A stretch of DNA of 64,000 bases from Mycolicibacterium parafortuitum (GCF_002086815.1 NZ_MVID01000005.1:173398-237397), one strand, 5' to 3'; counted from the first letter of the stretch, positions 53,491 to 63,133 are shown. Notes: generated from the letters alone by a model not told the origin. Numbers and translations: made by a program.

Positions 53491-54417
53491 TCAGCGGCTG
53501 CTTACAGGATCGTGGCGTCGTTTGGTCTCCAACCGATACCACGTCCACCAGAACAACAGTGCTGCGGCGATTGAGCCGGCTGCGGCCAACCACTGCGAAC
53601 TGAGGAACAGCCGCCACGCCGTCGGCTCGTCGTTCAGGTGCGCAGACGCGGCGAGCACCGTCTGGACCACACCGAGGGCGAGGCTGGCCGCCCCGACAAC
53701 GCCGACAAGGACGACGAAGATCGTCCGTAACGTGTAGCGGTGGGGTTCCGGCGACACCACCGCCCGGATCCGGCCGGTCCGCGCCAGTAGCAGGGACGCG
53801 GTGGACGCCACGACCAGGGCGACGGCATTGGCGGCCAGCGTGTCAGACAGTCGGTGCGCGCCGATGATGACGGTGTAGGCGCCGATGCCCACCGCCCAGG
53901 TGAGCGTGACGAACATCGCCACACCGCGGAAGCGATACGGCATCACGATCAGCGTCGCGAAGAGAAGGCACATCGCGGCCGTGGTGTGCCCACTCGGCAG
54001 CGTGTTATCGGCGAAGCCGCCGTCCGTCGCGGCAAGGTCGGGACGGGTCAGGAGGTGATACTTCAACACCTGAGTGACGGCCTGCCCGCCGAGGATGACG
54101 CCCACTCCCGCGACGGCCAGCAAGACCTGCCTGCGGAGCAACCCGATCAGCGCGACGACGAACGCGGCACCAAGTTGCGACGTCACCGAGATCGTGTGGA
54201 ACGCCTCCAACGCGACCCGATGCAGTTCGGGGTCGACCTGATCGGAACCGCGCAGGGCCGCGTCCTCGAGTCGTTGTCCAGTCGTGGTGCGCACCGCCAG
54301 CAGGTACACCGCAGCGCCGAACAGCAGGGCGAACACCAGGACCGCCGCCCACTTGAATCGGGCTCCCCGCAATCGCCGATCACCGGCAACCACCACCAGC
54401 TTCCGTGACCGCGTCAC
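53491..54417 (-). CDS. PAP2-superfamily membrane phosphatase, paralogue B
   Basis: The 308-residue protein is a close paralogue of the gene at 33632. Motif 1 is KYHLLTRP, motif 2 LPSGHTTAAM, and the His/Asp pair lies in AHRLSD. The N-terminal VYLLAVRTTTGQ and the C-terminal LLFWWTWYRLETKRRHDP match the paralogue nearly word for word, so a duplication is clear. Start GTG 54417. It lies between catC and tRNA-Pro, at the border of the catabolic block. Confidence 0.88.
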   Translation of the reverse strand: MTRSRKLVVVAGDRRLRGARFKWAAVLVFALLFGAAVYLLAVRTTTGQRLEDAALRGSDQVDPELHRVALEAFHTISVTSQLGAAFVVALIGLLRRQVLLAVAGVGVILGGQAVTQVLKYHLLTRPDLAATDGGFADNTLPSGHTTAAMCLLFATLIVMPYRFRGVAMFVTLTWAVGIGAYTVIIGAHRLSDTLAANAVALVVASTASLLLARTGRIRAVVSPEPHRYTLRTIFVVLVGVVGAASLALGVVQTVLAASAHLNDEPTAWRLFLSSQWLAAAGSIAAALLFWWTWYRLETKRRHDPVSSR

Positions 54418-54511
54418 CGGCCTCCCGTCCGCTCAGTTTCACGATTGGCGGGCCGCGGCGATGAGATCCCCCCGTTCACGTCGTCCTCACGTCGACACTA
54501 GCGCGGACAGC

Positions 54512-54545
54512 AAAAAGGCCCCGACCAGAACGGTCAGGGCCTTTT
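54512..54545 (-). terminator. Rho-independent-type terminator after tRNA-Pro
   Basis: On the minus strand ggccctgacc pairs with ggtcggggcc (10 bp, one G-T pair) around a 5-nt loop, followed by TTTTT. It begins 16 nt after the tRNA 3' end, so it is the tRNA terminator. Confidence 0.85.
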
Positions 54546-54560
54546 CGCTGTTCACACGAG

Positions 54561-54634
54561 TCGGGGTGGCGGGATTCGAACCCACGACCTCTTCGTCCCG
54601 AACGAAGCACGCTACCAAGCTGCGCCACACCCCG
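54561..54634 (-). tRNA. tRNA-Pro(CGG)
   Basis: The 74-nt gene folds as a cloverleaf: acceptor arms cggggtg and caccccg, anticodon stem cttcg/cgaag with loop ttcggga giving anticodon CGG, and T-arm ggttcgaatcc. The discriminator base is A and CCA is not encoded. A terminator follows directly. Its 3' end faces the catabolic block. Confidence 0.95.
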
Positions 54635-54776
54635 AGTGAAGCCACGACAGCGTATCGCACGCCATGCCCTTGAAGCCAAACGGCCCGATCTGTTTACGAC
54701 ACACCGTGGGAAGGAACAGAGGCGTCGGTGGCGTTATGCACACTGAGAAAAGAATTCGACCGGAACGGGGCGTGAC

Positions 54777-54974
54777 ATGACTGGCTTGGGCGCATCGATT
54801 TACCTGGGATTCTTCCTACTGGCAGCGCTCTGGCTGTTCCTGACCTCGGATGTTCCGCTAACCCGGCGGCCCAAGGATCAGGACCAGCGGCCCGACCGCT
54901 CGAACTCCGCCAACGACGCGGCGGACTCGGACGGCTCCATGCCGTGGCTGGTCAGCCACTCGTCGCAGAAGTAG
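54777..54974 (+). CDS. Possible small single-pass membrane protein (65 residues)
   Basis: ATG 54777 opens a frame with one strong hydrophobic segment (about residues 6-22, [15 protein letters not shown]) and a polar C-terminus. The last 97 nt run antisense to the end of the PLP gene, where the reading has no independent support. No clear ribosome site is seen. It may be real up to about residue 35. Confidence 0.35.
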   Translation: MTGLGASIYLGFFLLAALWLFLTSDVPLTRRPKDQDQRPDRSNSANDAADSDGSMPWLVSHSSQK

Positions 54975-55972
54975 GTGTCGTCGTAGCGGTCACCGCTGTC
55001 GGCGAGCAACGTCACCACCGACCCGCTACAGCCGTTCTCGATCATCTCCGCCAGTAGCTTGAACGCACCCCACATATTGGTCCCGGTCGACGGACCCACC
55101 CGCCGGCCCAGCACCCGGCCCACGTGGTGCGCGACGGCCACCGAACCGCTGTCCGGGACGCTGATCATCCGGTCCACCACCCCGGGCACGAACGACGGCT
55201 CCACCCGGGGGCGCCCGATGCCCTCGATTCGCGACGACGCACCCGTCACCACGTCCGCACCCTGCTCATACGACGGGAAGAACGCCGAGTTCTCCGGATC
55301 GACCACACACAGCCGGGTCGGGTACCGCCGGTACCGGATGTACCGCCCGATCGTCGCGCTCGTCCCACCCGTGCCCGCGCCCACGACGATCCATTCCGGG
55401 ACCGGATGGGTCTCCTCGCCGAGCTGCTGGAAGATCGACTCGGCGATGTTGTTGTTGCCACGCCAGTCCGTGGCTCTCTCGGCGTTGGTGAACTGATCGA
55501 GGTAATGCCCGTTGGTCTGCTCGGCCAACCGTTGCGCCTCGGCGTAGACCTCCGCCGATTCCGAGACGAAATGGCAACGCCCGCCCTGAGATTCGATCAA
55601 CGCGATCTTCGCCGCGCTCGTCGACGCCGGCATCACCGCGATGAACGGCAGCCCCAGCATCGCCGCGAAGTAGGCCTCCGACACCGCCGTCGAGCCCGAC
55701 GACGCCTCGATCACCGTGGTGTCCTCGCCGATCCAGCCGTTGCACAGCGAGTACAGGAACAGCGAGCGCGCCAGCCGGTGCTTGAGACTGCCGGTGATGT
55801 GGGTGGTCTCGTCCTTCAGATACAGCGCGACGTCGACGTCGCCTGCCCAGCGCGACGGCAGCGGATACCGCAGCAGGTGCGTGTCAGCGCTGCGCCGTGC
55901 GTCGGCCTCGATCAACCGGACCGCGTTGTCCACCCACGCCCGGGACTGGCGACATCGACCCGACGGGCTCAC
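54878..55972 (-). CDS. Cysteine-synthase-like PLP-dependent lyase (Rv3684-like)
   Basis: The 364-residue fold-type II PLP protein has the Schiff-base Lys in [11 protein letters not shown] (about residue 58), [13 protein letters not shown], and the phosphate loop [12 protein letters not shown]. It resembles cysteine synthase and cystathionine beta-synthase proteins; the true reaction is not known. The GTG start 55972 overlaps the metallophosphoesterase stop as GTGA. A longer frame to 56218 is antisense-like and was dropped. Confidence 0.88.
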   Translation of the reverse strand: MSPSGRCRQSRAWVDNAVRLIEADARRSADTHLLRYPLPSRWAGDVDVALYLKDETTHITGSLKHRLARSLFLYSLCNGWIGEDTTVIEASSGSTAVSEAYFAAMLGLPFIAVMPASTSAAKIALIESQGGRCHFVSESAEVYAEAQRLAEQTNGHYLDQFTNAERATDWRGNNNIAESIFQQLGEETHPVPEWIVVGAGTGGTSATIGRYIRYRRYPTRLCVVDPENSAFFPSYEQGADVVTGASSRIEGIGRPRVEPSFVPGVVDRMISVPDSGSVAVAHHVGRVLGRRVGPSTGTNMWGAFKLLAEMIENGCSGSVVTLLADSGDRYDDTYFCDEWLTSHGMEPSESAASLAEFERSGRWS

Positions 55973-56940
55973 CGCGCCGAGACGGCCGGATGCGACAACC
56001 CGGCGCCCGACCCGACGCCGGAGCCCCCGGTCGGCGCCGCGACCAGCGTCAGCAACGTGGCCTCGGGCCGGCAGCAGAACCGCAGCGGCGCATACGGCGA
56101 CGTACCGATACCGGCCGACACGTGCAACTGGGTGCGTGCACCCCACCGCGACGGACCCTTGGCCCTGGACCGGTCGAGCTCGCAGTTGGTCACGATCGCG
56201 CCGTAGAACGGCACGCACAGCTGGCCGCCGTGGGTGTGACCGGCCATCACCAGCTGATAGCCGTCGGCGGCGAACCGGTCCAGCACGCGCGGCTCGGGGG
56301 AGTGCGTCAACCCCAGCGTCAGGTTCGCGGCCGGGTTCGCGGGCCCGGCGATCGCGTCGTAGCGGTCGCGTTTGAGATGCGGGTCGTCAACCCCCGCGGC
56401 CGCGATGTGCAGGCCGTTGACCTCGAACTCGCGGCGGGTGTGCGTCATGTCCAGCCAGCCGCGCTCGGTGAACGCCGCCCGCAGGTCCTGCCACGGCAAC
56501 GGCTCACCGTGAATACGGCTGTTGGGTTTGGTCAGGTAGTTGGCCGGGTTCTTCAACTTCGGCGCGAAGTAGTCGTTGCTGCCGAACACGAAGACGCCGG
56601 GCACCGACAACAGGTCCCCGAGCGCCTGCACGACCGACGGCACCGCCTTGGGGTGCGACAGGTTGTCCCCGGTGTTGACGACGAAGTCCGGCTCCCAGCG
56701 CGCGAGGTCGCGCAGCCACGCCTGCTTGCGCCGCTGCTGCGGGCGCATGTGGATGTCGCTGAGGTGCAACACCTTCAGCGGCGAGGACCCCGGCGTGAGC
56801 ACCGGCATCGTGGCCTCGCGGACGACGAACGCGTTGCGCTCGATCAGCGATGCGTACCCGATGCCCGCCACGAGCGTTCCCACCGACGCGGCGGCGGTGG
56901 TCTTGAGGATGGCGGCGGGGCCCCCGGAACGTGCAGACAT
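55969..56940 (-). CDS. Metallophosphoesterase (Rv3683-like)
   Basis: The 323-residue protein has a hydrophobic N-terminal segment (about 12-30). The calcineurin-type metal motifs are [10 protein letters not shown] (about 60-69), VVNTGDN (about 86-92), [10 protein letters not shown] and the late GHTHGGQL. The substrate is not known; related proteins are membrane-anchored and act on phosphoesters at the envelope. It lies 47 nt downstream of ponA2 and overlaps the PLP gene by 4 nt. Confidence 0.9.
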   Translation of the reverse strand: MSARSGGPAAILKTTAAASVGTLVAGIGYASLIERNAFVVREATMPVLTPGSSPLKVLHLSDIHMRPQQRRKQAWLRDLARWEPDFVVNTGDNLSHPKAVPSVVQALGDLLSVPGVFVFGSNDYFAPKLKNPANYLTKPNSRIHGEPLPWQDLRAAFTERGWLDMTHTRREFEVNGLHIAAAGVDDPHLKRDRYDAIAGPANPAANLTLGLTHSPEPRVLDRFAADGYQLVMAGHTHGGQLCVPFYGAIVTNCELDRSRAKGPSRWGARTQLHVSAGIGTSPYAPLRFCCRPEATLLTLVAAPTGGSGVGSGAGLSHPAVSAR

Positions 56941-56987
56941 GCCGGCCAGTTTACTGCCCCGTCCTGGCAGTCACCGGTCGTCGGGGA

Positions 56988-59450
56988 TCAGCCGGGCGGC
57001 GGCGGTGGTGGTGCGGGCGGCGGAGGGGGGCCGAGTACGGGCACGGTGATCGGCGGCAGACCCGGTATCTCGATGACGGTCTGGCCCACCGGAGCCGGTG
57101 GTCCGCCCGGCGGTCCGCCGGGCGGGGGTGGCGGGGGCGCCGGCGCGATGCCGTTGGAGATCTGGATCGTGATGATCGAGCCGGGCACCGTCTGGCCGCT
57201 GGGCGCCGTGCCCACGACCGCGCCGTACGGCGAGGAACTGTTCACCGGCGTCGCCTGGTCGGCGACCTGGAAGCCGGCCTCACGCAGGCGTGCCCGGGCG
57301 GCGTCCTGGCTCATCCCCGCCACGGTCGGCACCTTCGATCCGGGCGCACCGTCCACATACCTCGGATCGGTCGGAGGCAGCGTCACGTCGCCGAACGCGG
57401 TGGCGATCGGCTTCATCGCGGTGAACCACGTCCGGGCCGGCTCGTTGCCGCCGAACAGGTTCCCGGAACCGCACTGGCGCAGCGGGAACGAACACAGCTC
57501 GGTCGGCGCGGTGGAGTCGTCGTAGATATAGCTGGCGGCGGCGTAGCGGTTGGTGAAGCCCAGGAACGCCGAGGACCGGTTGGACTCGGTGGTCCCGGTC
57601 TTGCCCGACATCGGCAGATCCCAGCCGACCGACCCGGCGGCACCGGCCGCGGTGCCGGCACCCGTGTCGTCCTTGCTCATCGCGTTGGACAGGGTGTTGG
57701 CCAGGCCCTCGGGGACCACCTGCTCACAGGTCTCGGTGGTGACCGACACCGGCTCGCCGTAGCGGTCGTGCACCTCGGCGATCGGATTCGGCGGGCACCA
57801 CACGCCGCCGGAGGCCAGCGTCGCGCCGACGTTGGACAGCTCCAGCGCGTTCACCTCGATCGGACCGAGGGTGAACGAGCCGATGTTCTGCCGCTTGACG
57901 AAATCGGCGAGACTCTCGTTGCTCTCGGGGTCATAGTCGCGCGCGGTGCCCGGCAGCGCGTAGGAGCGCAGCCCCAGGCGCACGGCCATGTCGACCGCCC
58001 GCTGGACGCCGACCTGCGCGATCAGCTTCGCGAACGCGGTGTTCGGGGACGTGGCCAGCGCGTCGGTGACGCTCATCGTGCCGCGATAGTTGCCCGCGTT
58101 CTGCACGCACCACGTCGCCGGCGGGCAGCCGCGGGCACCGCCGCTGCCCAGGCCCTTGGCCTCGAACCGCGACGGCGAGTCGAGCTGGGCGTTGATGCCC
58201 ATGCCCATCTCCATCGCCGCGGCGGTGGTGAAGATCTTGAACACCGAACCGGCACCGTTGCCGACCAGGGAGAACGGCTGTGGCTGCATCGTCTCGCCGG
58301 CGTCGAGGTTCAGGCCGTAGGTGCGGTTGCTGGCCATCGCGAGCACCGGGTGCGATTCCTTGCCGGGCGCAACGACGCTCATCACGCTCGCGACACCGGG
58401 CAGGTCGGGGCTCGCGAACTGGGTGATCGCGTTCTTGACCGAGGCCTGCACATCGGGGTCCAGGGTCGTCTTGATCATGTAGCCGCCCTTGGCGACCTGG
58501 TCCTTGCTGATCCCGGCGCGGGCCAGGTAGTCGAGCGCGTAGTCGCAGAAGAAGGCGCGGTCACCGGCGGCGATGCAGCCGCGCGGCAGTTCCTTGGGTT
58601 GCGGCAGGATGCCCAGCGGCTCCGCGCGGGCGGCCCGCAGCTCGTCGGCGTACTCCGGCAGGTTCTCGATCATCGTGTCGAGCACGACGTTGCGCCGCGC
58701 CAGTGCGCCGTCGGGGTTGGTGTACGGGTTCAGCGCGCTCGTCGACTGGACCATGCCCGCCAGCAGCGCGGCCTGCTGCCAGTTCAGGTCGGTGGCGTTG
58801 ATCCCGAAGTAGGTCTGCGCGGCGTCCTGCACACCGAACGCGCCGTTACCGAAGGACACCAGGTTCAGGTAGCGCGTCAGGATCTCGGGCTTGGTGAACG
58901 TCTTGTCCAGCGTCAGCGCCATCCGGATCTCGCGCAGCTTGCGCGCCGGTGTGGTCTCGATCGCGGCGCGCTTCTCGGCGTCGGTCTGCGCGATCACCAG
59001 CAGCTGGTAGTTCTTGACGTACTGCTGCTCGATGGTCGATCCGCCGCGGGTGTCGAGGTTCCCCGACAGGTATCCGGACAAGCCGGTCAGCGTGCCCTGC
59101 CAGTCCACACCGTTGTGATCGGCAAACCTTTTGTCCTCGATGGACACGATCGCCAGTTTCATCGTGTTGGCGATCTGATCGCTCGGAACCTCGAACCGGC
59201 GCTGGCTGTAGAGCCAGGCGATCACGTTGCCCTTCGAGTCGGTCATCGTGGAGACCTGAGGGACCTCGCCCTCCACCAACTGGGCCGACCCGTTGGCCAC
59301 CACATCGGAGGCCCGGTTCGACACCAAACCGAATCCGCCGACGACCGGAAACATCAATGCGGCGACGATCACGCTCGCCAGCACGACGCACCAGCCGAGC
59401 TTGATGACCGTCACCGCACGCGGCGGTTGTGTCGGGGGCTGCTCCGGCAT
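56988..59450 (-). CDS. ponA2: Bifunctional penicillin-binding protein with PASTA domain (PonA2-like)
   Basis: This class A PBP builds peptidoglycan (transglycosylase and transpeptidase). The 820-residue protein has one N-terminal membrane helix (about 16-38). The GT51 domain includes SIEDKRFADHNGVDW and GGSTIEQQYVKNY. The transpeptidase domain has GSVFKIF (Ser, Lys), SPNTAF, and SGKTGTTE. One PASTA domain follows (about 700-770), then a Pro/Gly tail of about 50 residues. ATG 59450 (MPEQPPT) precedes the membrane helix; the reading to 59561 gives implausible sequence. Rv3682-like by position. Confidence 0.95.
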   Translation of the reverse strand: MPEQPPTQPPRAVTVIKLGWCVVLASVIVAALMFPVVGGFGLVSNRASDVVANGSAQLVEGEVPQVSTMTDSKGNVIAWLYSQRRFEVPSDQIANTMKLAIVSIEDKRFADHNGVDWQGTLTGLSGYLSGNLDTRGGSTIEQQYVKNYQLLVIAQTDAEKRAAIETTPARKLREIRMALTLDKTFTKPEILTRYLNLVSFGNGAFGVQDAAQTYFGINATDLNWQQAALLAGMVQSTSALNPYTNPDGALARRNVVLDTMIENLPEYADELRAARAEPLGILPQPKELPRGCIAAGDRAFFCDYALDYLARAGISKDQVAKGGYMIKTTLDPDVQASVKNAITQFASPDLPGVASVMSVVAPGKESHPVLAMASNRTYGLNLDAGETMQPQPFSLVGNGAGSVFKIFTTAAAMEMGMGINAQLDSPSRFEAKGLGSGGARGCPPATWCVQNAGNYRGTMSVTDALATSPNTAFAKLIAQVGVQRAVDMAVRLGLRSYALPGTARDYDPESNESLADFVKRQNIGSFTLGPIEVNALELSNVGATLASGGVWCPPNPIAEVHDRYGEPVSVTTETCEQVVPEGLANTLSNAMSKDDTGAGTAAGAAGSVGWDLPMSGKTGTTESNRSSAFLGFTNRYAAASYIYDDSTAPTELCSFPLRQCGSGNLFGGNEPARTWFTAMKPIATAFGDVTLPPTDPRYVDGAPGSKVPTVAGMSQDAARARLREAGFQVADQATPVNSSSPYGAVVGTAPSGQTVPGSIITIQISNGIAPAPPPPPPGGPPGGPPAPVGQTVIEIPGLPPITVPVLGPPPPPAPPPPPPG

Positions 59451-59675
59451 GCGTACAGAGTAGCGACGAGTGAGAGCGTCGCATCCCTCGAGCAGCCACG
59501 ACGACCTTCGGCAGGTACCTGTCAGGGGTCCGCCAAACGCCGCTGACAAGCACTTGTGCACGAACCGGGCGAGTGTGCGGGCGCACTCTACGCGCCGGAC
59601 TGCACGGGCGTCCCAAAAAAGTGGTCACAGACGTATTGCGCAGAACGCCTTTGACCACCTAAATTGAGCGCACAG

Positions 59676-59691
59676 TGCGATGCAGGTCACA
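59676..59691. promoter_or_regulatory. CRP/cAMP-receptor-like site 1 upstream of whiB4
   Basis: The sequence tgcga-N6-tcaca matches the mycobacterial CRP consensus TGTGA-N6-TCACA at nine of ten positions. It lies about 110 nt before the whiB4 start. Confidence 0.5.
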
Positions 59692-59705
59692 CCAGGTAGT
59701 CGCAA

Positions 59706-59721
59706 TGTGGCGTAGATCGCA
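59706..59721. promoter_or_regulatory. CRP/cAMP-receptor-like site 2 upstream of whiB4
   Basis: The sequence tgtgg-N6-tcgca matches TGTGA-N6-TCACA at eight of ten positions. It is 30 bp downstream of site 1, about three helical turns, so both could be bound on the same DNA face. Confidence 0.45.
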
Positions 59722-59793
59722 CAAGCTTTCGACGCAAGGGTTAATAATCGTCTGCGTTGTCGGGGCGCGGCCAGAACGATAGGGGAATCGCTG

Positions 59794-60150
59794 GTGTCAA
59801 CAACCAAGCCCGCGGCTCGTCATACCACCGCCAATCCATCTGCTTCCGTCGTCGTGCACGGCAAGGAGGCCGAGGCCCGGATCGCATGGGTCTCGCAGGC
59901 GCGGTGCCGTCAGACCGATCCGGACGAGCTGTTCGTCCGGGGGGCCGCACAGCGCAAGGCGGCAGTGATCTGCCGTCACTGCCCGGTGATCGCCGAGTGC
60001 GGCGCCGACGCATTGGACAACCGCGTCGAGTTCGGTGTCTGGGGAGGTATGACCGAGCGTCAGCGGCGGGCACTTCTGAAGCAGCATCCAGAAGTTGATT
60101 CGTGGGCTGACTTTTTTGCCGCGCAGCGCAAGCACCGCACTGCTGGCTAA
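59794..60150 (+). CDS. whiB4: WhiB4, iron-sulfur redox-responsive regulator
   Basis: The 118-residue protein binds a [4Fe-4S] cluster that reacts with O2 and NO in the family. The four Cys are C38, C60, C63 and C69 (C-X21-C-X2-C-X5-C). GVWGG (81-85), ERQRRALLK and a basic tail follow, with FVRGAAQRKAAVICRHCP typical of WhiB4. Start is GTG 59794, preceded by aggggaa. An ATG-start alternative is not available in frame. Confidence 0.95.
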   Translation: MSTTKPAARHTTANPSASVVVHGKEAEARIAWVSQARCRQTDPDELFVRGAAQRKAAVICRHCPVIAECGADALDNRVEFGVWGGMTERQRRALLKQHPEVDSWADFFAAQRKHRTAG

Positions 60151-60223
60151 GTCGACAGCCGGCCGAACCGCGATGGCCTGAGTTGCGGATCGGCCCACTG
60201 CCGAACAAATTCACATCCCGATT

Positions 60224-60255
60224 CGTATGGCCGCGCCGGAGGGCGCGGCCATACG
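60224..60255. terminator. Bidirectional hairpin terminator between whiB4 and bagB
   Basis: The arms cgtatggccgcgcc (60224-60237) and their exact complement (60242-60255) form a 14-bp stem with a GGAG loop. An outer ccgaaca/tgttcgg pair (60201-60207 and 60258-60264) also matches. The genes converge here (stops 60150 and 60278). No T-tract is seen. Confidence 0.8.
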
Positions 60256-60277
60256 ACTGTTCGGGCATGATCCGCGG

Positions 60278-61411
60278 CTACGCCGCGGGCGTCGCCTCAC
60301 CCGTGATCTGATCGGCGATCGCGCGCAGCGCATCCAGATCGGACACGTCGAACGGGAGCGACGGCACGCCGACCAACGCGACGTGCGGATTGGCGCCGGT
60401 GAACCGCGACAGCAGCCGCACCTCCCGCTTGGCGGTCAGCGCGCGGGCCGCGTGGATGCGCAGCGCCGCCACCGCGACCGAATCCGGGTCGGATTTCTCC
60501 AGTTCGTCGGCGGCTTCGGCGGCCTTGTCGGCGTGCAGCTCGCACAGAGTCGGATGAGTGCGGTTGAGGATCAGCCCGGCCAGCGGCATGCGCTCCGACG
60601 AGAGCCGGTCGACGAAAAACGTCGCCTCCCGCAACGCATCGGGTTCGGCCGCCGACACCACCACGAACTGGGTTCCGCGCCGCTTCAGCAGATCGTAGGT
60701 GCGGTCGGCCTTCTCGCGGAAGCCGCCGAACGTCGCGTCCAAGGACTGCACGAACCCTGCTGCGTCGGCAAGCATCTGGGAACCGAGGATGGTGGACATG
60801 CCCTTCATCGCCAGGCCCACCGCGCCGGTGACGAATCGGCCGAGGCCCCGCCCCGGGGCAAGCAGCATCCGCCACAGCCGGCTGTCCATGAAGCTGCCCA
60901 GTCGTTTCGGCGCATCCAGGAAGTCCAGCGCATTGCGCGACGGTGGGGTGTCCACCACGATCAGATCCCACTTGTCTTCTGCCAGAAGCTGTCCCAGCTT
61001 CTCCATCGCCATGTACTCCTGCGTGCCGGCGAGTGAGGTGGCGACGGTTTGGTAGAACTGGTTGTCCAGAATCGCGTCCGCGCTTCCGGGGCCCGAGTAC
61101 TGGATCACCATCTCGTCGAAGGTGCGCCGCATGTCGAGCATCATCGCGTGCAGCTGACCGGTCACCTCGGGCGCCAACGGCACCCGCTGCGGGGTGTTGC
61201 CCAGATCGCGGATGCCCAGCGCCTGCGCGAGCCGTTTGGCCGGGTCGATGGTCAACACCACCACGGTGCGCCCGTATTCGGCGGCCCGCAGCGCCATCGC
61301 CGCGGCCGTGGTCGTCTTGCCGACACCGCCCGCCCCGCAACACACCACCACGCGGTTGGAGGTGTCGCGAAGGATCGAGGCCATGTCCAGGGCTGGTGGG
61401 TTCGCGCTCAT
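60278..61411 (-). CDS. bagB: ArsA/Get3-like ATPase, second gene of the pair (BagB/Rv3680-like)
   Basis: The 377-residue P-loop protein has [12 protein letters not shown] (about 26-37), [14 protein letters not shown] (switch II) and [12 protein letters not shown] (switch I). The signature Lys at the second position of the deviant Walker A (GKGG) is Ala here, unlike its partner. The pair is reported from M. tuberculosis as BagA/BagB and linked to stress tolerance, from memory. The ATG 61411 is 13 nt after the bagA stop. Confidence 0.88.
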   Translation of the reverse strand: MSANPPALDMASILRDTSNRVVVCCGAGGVGKTTTAAAMALRAAEYGRTVVVLTIDPAKRLAQALGIRDLGNTPQRVPLAPEVTGQLHAMMLDMRRTFDEMVIQYSGPGSADAILDNQFYQTVATSLAGTQEYMAMEKLGQLLAEDKWDLIVVDTPPSRNALDFLDAPKRLGSFMDSRLWRMLLAPGRGLGRFVTGAVGLAMKGMSTILGSQMLADAAGFVQSLDATFGGFREKADRTYDLLKRRGTQFVVVSAAEPDALREATFFVDRLSSERMPLAGLILNRTHPTLCELHADKAAEAADELEKSDPDSVAVAALRIHAARALTAKREVRLLSRFTGANPHVALVGVPSLPFDVSDLDALRAIADQITGEATPAA

Positions 61412-61424
61412 GCTGTTCCTCCGC

Positions 61425-62468
61425 TCACCGCACGCCCTGGTGGGCGAGCTCGTCTGCGAGTTCGTACAGGCTGCCGAGGTCGACACCGTCGGGCAGCGTG
61501 GGCAGGTCGAGGCGCGCCACGTCGAGCGCGGCCAGCTGCTCGGCGCTCTCGGTGCGCGCCCTGATCCGGGTCGCGTGCTGGATCGTCTCGGTCAGTAGGC
61601 CGGCGAAGTCACTGTCGGACAACGTGATTCCGGCGCGCTCCAGACCGGCCCGGACCGCGTCGGCGTCGATGACCCCGTCGGCGGCCTTGGCGAGGTCGTC
61701 CGGGGCCAGATACGACGGGATGTTGCGGTTGACGATCACGCTGCCGATCGGCAGACCCATCTCCCGCAGCTCGTCGATCGCCTCCAGCGTCTCCTGGATC
61801 GGCAGCGCCTCCAACAACGTGACCAGATGGATCGCCGTCAGGTCGGAGTGCAGCAGTTTGACCACACCGTCGGCCTGCGAGTGCACCGGCCCGCCCTTGG
61901 CCAGGTCCGACACCGCCTTCGTGACGTCGAGGAACCGCGCGATGCGGCCCGTCGGGGGAGAGTCGACGACCACCGCGTCGTACGCCGTGCCCCTGCCGCG
62001 TGGCTGCTCTTTCTCGTTGCGGGTGACGATCTCCTTGATCTTTCCGGTCAGCAGCACATCGCGCAGACCCGGTGCGATCGTCGTCGCGAACTCCACGGCC
62101 CCGATCCGGCGCATCGCCCGGCCGGCCAGCCCCAGGTTGTAGAACATGTCGAGGTATTCCAGGAACGCCGCCTCGGTGTCGATCGCCAGCGCGTTGACCT
62201 GGCCCCCACCATCGGCGGTGGCGATCTTGACCTCTTCGTAGGGCAGCGGAGGCACATCGAAGAGTTGTGCAATGCCTTGGCGGCCTTCCACTTCCACCAA
62301 CAGCACCTTGCGCCCGCCGGCCGCCAGCGCCAAGGCCAGCGCCGCGGCGATCGTCGACTTGCCGGTGCCGCCCTTGCCCGACACGAAATGCAGGCGGGCT
62401 TTGGTCAGGCGCGACGGCCATCCGACCGGCTTGGGACCGTCCGTTGTCCCCGAAGATGTGGTAGCCAC
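61425..62468 (-). CDS. bagA: ArsA/Get3-like ATPase, first gene of the pair (BagA/Rv3679-like)
   Basis: The 347-residue protein has the full deviant Walker [13 protein letters not shown] (30-41), [13 protein letters not shown] (switch I) and [14 protein letters not shown] (switch II). It lacks the Get3 CxxC zinc site. It is expected to form a heterodimer with BagB. It is divergent from the DUF4177 gene with a 48-nt gap. Confidence 0.9.
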   Translation of the reverse strand: MATTSSGTTDGPKPVGWPSRLTKARLHFVSGKGGTGKSTIAAALALALAAGGRKVLLVEVEGRQGIAQLFDVPPLPYEEVKIATADGGGQVNALAIDTEAAFLEYLDMFYNLGLAGRAMRRIGAVEFATTIAPGLRDVLLTGKIKEIVTRNEKEQPRGRGTAYDAVVVDSPPTGRIARFLDVTKAVSDLAKGGPVHSQADGVVKLLHSDLTAIHLVTLLEALPIQETLEAIDELREMGLPIGSVIVNRNIPSYLAPDDLAKAADGVIDADAVRAGLERAGITLSDSDFAGLLTETIQHATRIRARTESAEQLAALDVARLDLPTLPDGVDLGSLYELADELAHQGVR

Positions 62469-62516
62469 TCAAGCATGCTAGCCATAGCCCGTTGGTCGGC
62501 GGATAAGCTCAGCCGC

Positions 62517-62678
62517 ATGACCGAACGGACCCAATGGGAGTACGCGACCGTCCCGCTGCTGACGCACGCCACCAAGCAGATCCTCGACCAGTGGGGTGAG
62601 GACGGCTGGGAACTGGTCTCGGTGCTGCCCGGGCCCACCGGCGAGCAGCACGTCGCCTACCTGAAGCGAGCCAAGTGA
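62517..62678 (+). CDS. DUF4177-like small protein (53 residues, Rv3678A-like)
   Basis: The sequence WEYATVPLLTH, QILDQWGEDGWELVSVLPG and a YLKR end match the DUF4177 pattern. It is probably cytosolic, with unknown function. ATG 62517; its TGA overlaps the RidA start as GTGA, so the two are coupled. Confidence 0.85.
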   Translation: MTERTQWEYATVPLLTHATKQILDQWGEDGWELVSVLPGPTGEQHVAYLKRAK

Positions 62679-63133
62679 GCGCCTGGTCGGAGCGGCTCGC
62701 CGAGCTCGGTATCGAGTTGCCCCAGGCCGTCGCGCCGCTGGCCGCCTATGTCCCGGCGGTGCGCACCGGCAACCTCGTCTACACCGCGGGCCAGCTGCCG
62801 ATCAGCGGCGGTGAGTTGCAGGCGACCGGCAAGGTCGGTGCCGACGTGAGCCCCGAGGACGCCAAGCAACTGGCCCGGCAGTGCGCGCTCAACGCGCTGG
62901 CGGCCGTGCATGCGCTGGCCAGAATCGATTCGGTGGTCAAGGTCGTCAAGGTCGTCGGCTTCGTCGCGTCGGCGCCCGGATTCGACGGGCAGCCCGGCGT
63001 GATCAACGGCGCTTCGGAACTGTTCGGCGAGATCTTCGGCGAGGCCGGTGCCCATGCCCGGTCCGCGGTCGGGGTGTCCGAGTTGCCGCGCAACGCGCCG
63101 GTGGAAGTGGAAGTGATCGTAGAGGTCTCCTGA
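62675..63133 (+). CDS. RidA/YjgF-family enamine deaminase (Rv3678c-like)
   Basis: The 152-residue protein has VYTAGQLPISGGELQATGKVG (about 35-55), ALAAVHALARIDSVVKVVKV and the late GAHARSAVGVSELPRNAPVEVE, including the Arg that holds the substrate carboxylate in RidA. Family members hydrolyse reactive enamines from PLP enzymes. The GTG start 62675 overlaps the DUF4177 stop. Confidence 0.92.
   Translation: MSAWSERLAELGIELPQAVAPLAAYVPAVRTGNLVYTAGQLPISGGELQATGKVGADVSPEDAKQLARQCALNALAAVHALARIDSVVKVVKVVGFVASAPGFDGQPGVINGASELFGEIFGEAGAHARSAVGVSELPRNAPVEVEVIVEVS

Larger units (their letters stand above)
59451..59793. other. ponA2/whiB4 divergent intergenic region (343 nt)
   Basis: No coding frame of any quality is seen. 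The whiB4 side holds two CRP-like sites and a TTAATAAT block (59741-59748) that could be the -10 region, about 46 nt before the GTG start. The ponA2 side shows no clear promoter. Confidence 0.7.

Noticed and set aside
31295..54545. Integrated phage or integrative element
   Set aside because: No integrase, transposase or phage gene was found, and no repeated tRNA end was seen.
54476..54679. A 67-residue minus-strand frame over tRNA-Pro
   Set aside because: It is the common artefact of reading through the tRNA gene (GVAQLGS and FESRHPD phrases); the DNA is explained by the tRNA and its terminator.
56931..59546. 871-residue plus-strand frame opposite ponA2
   Set aside because: No motifs and antisense-like composition; ponA2 is unambiguous.
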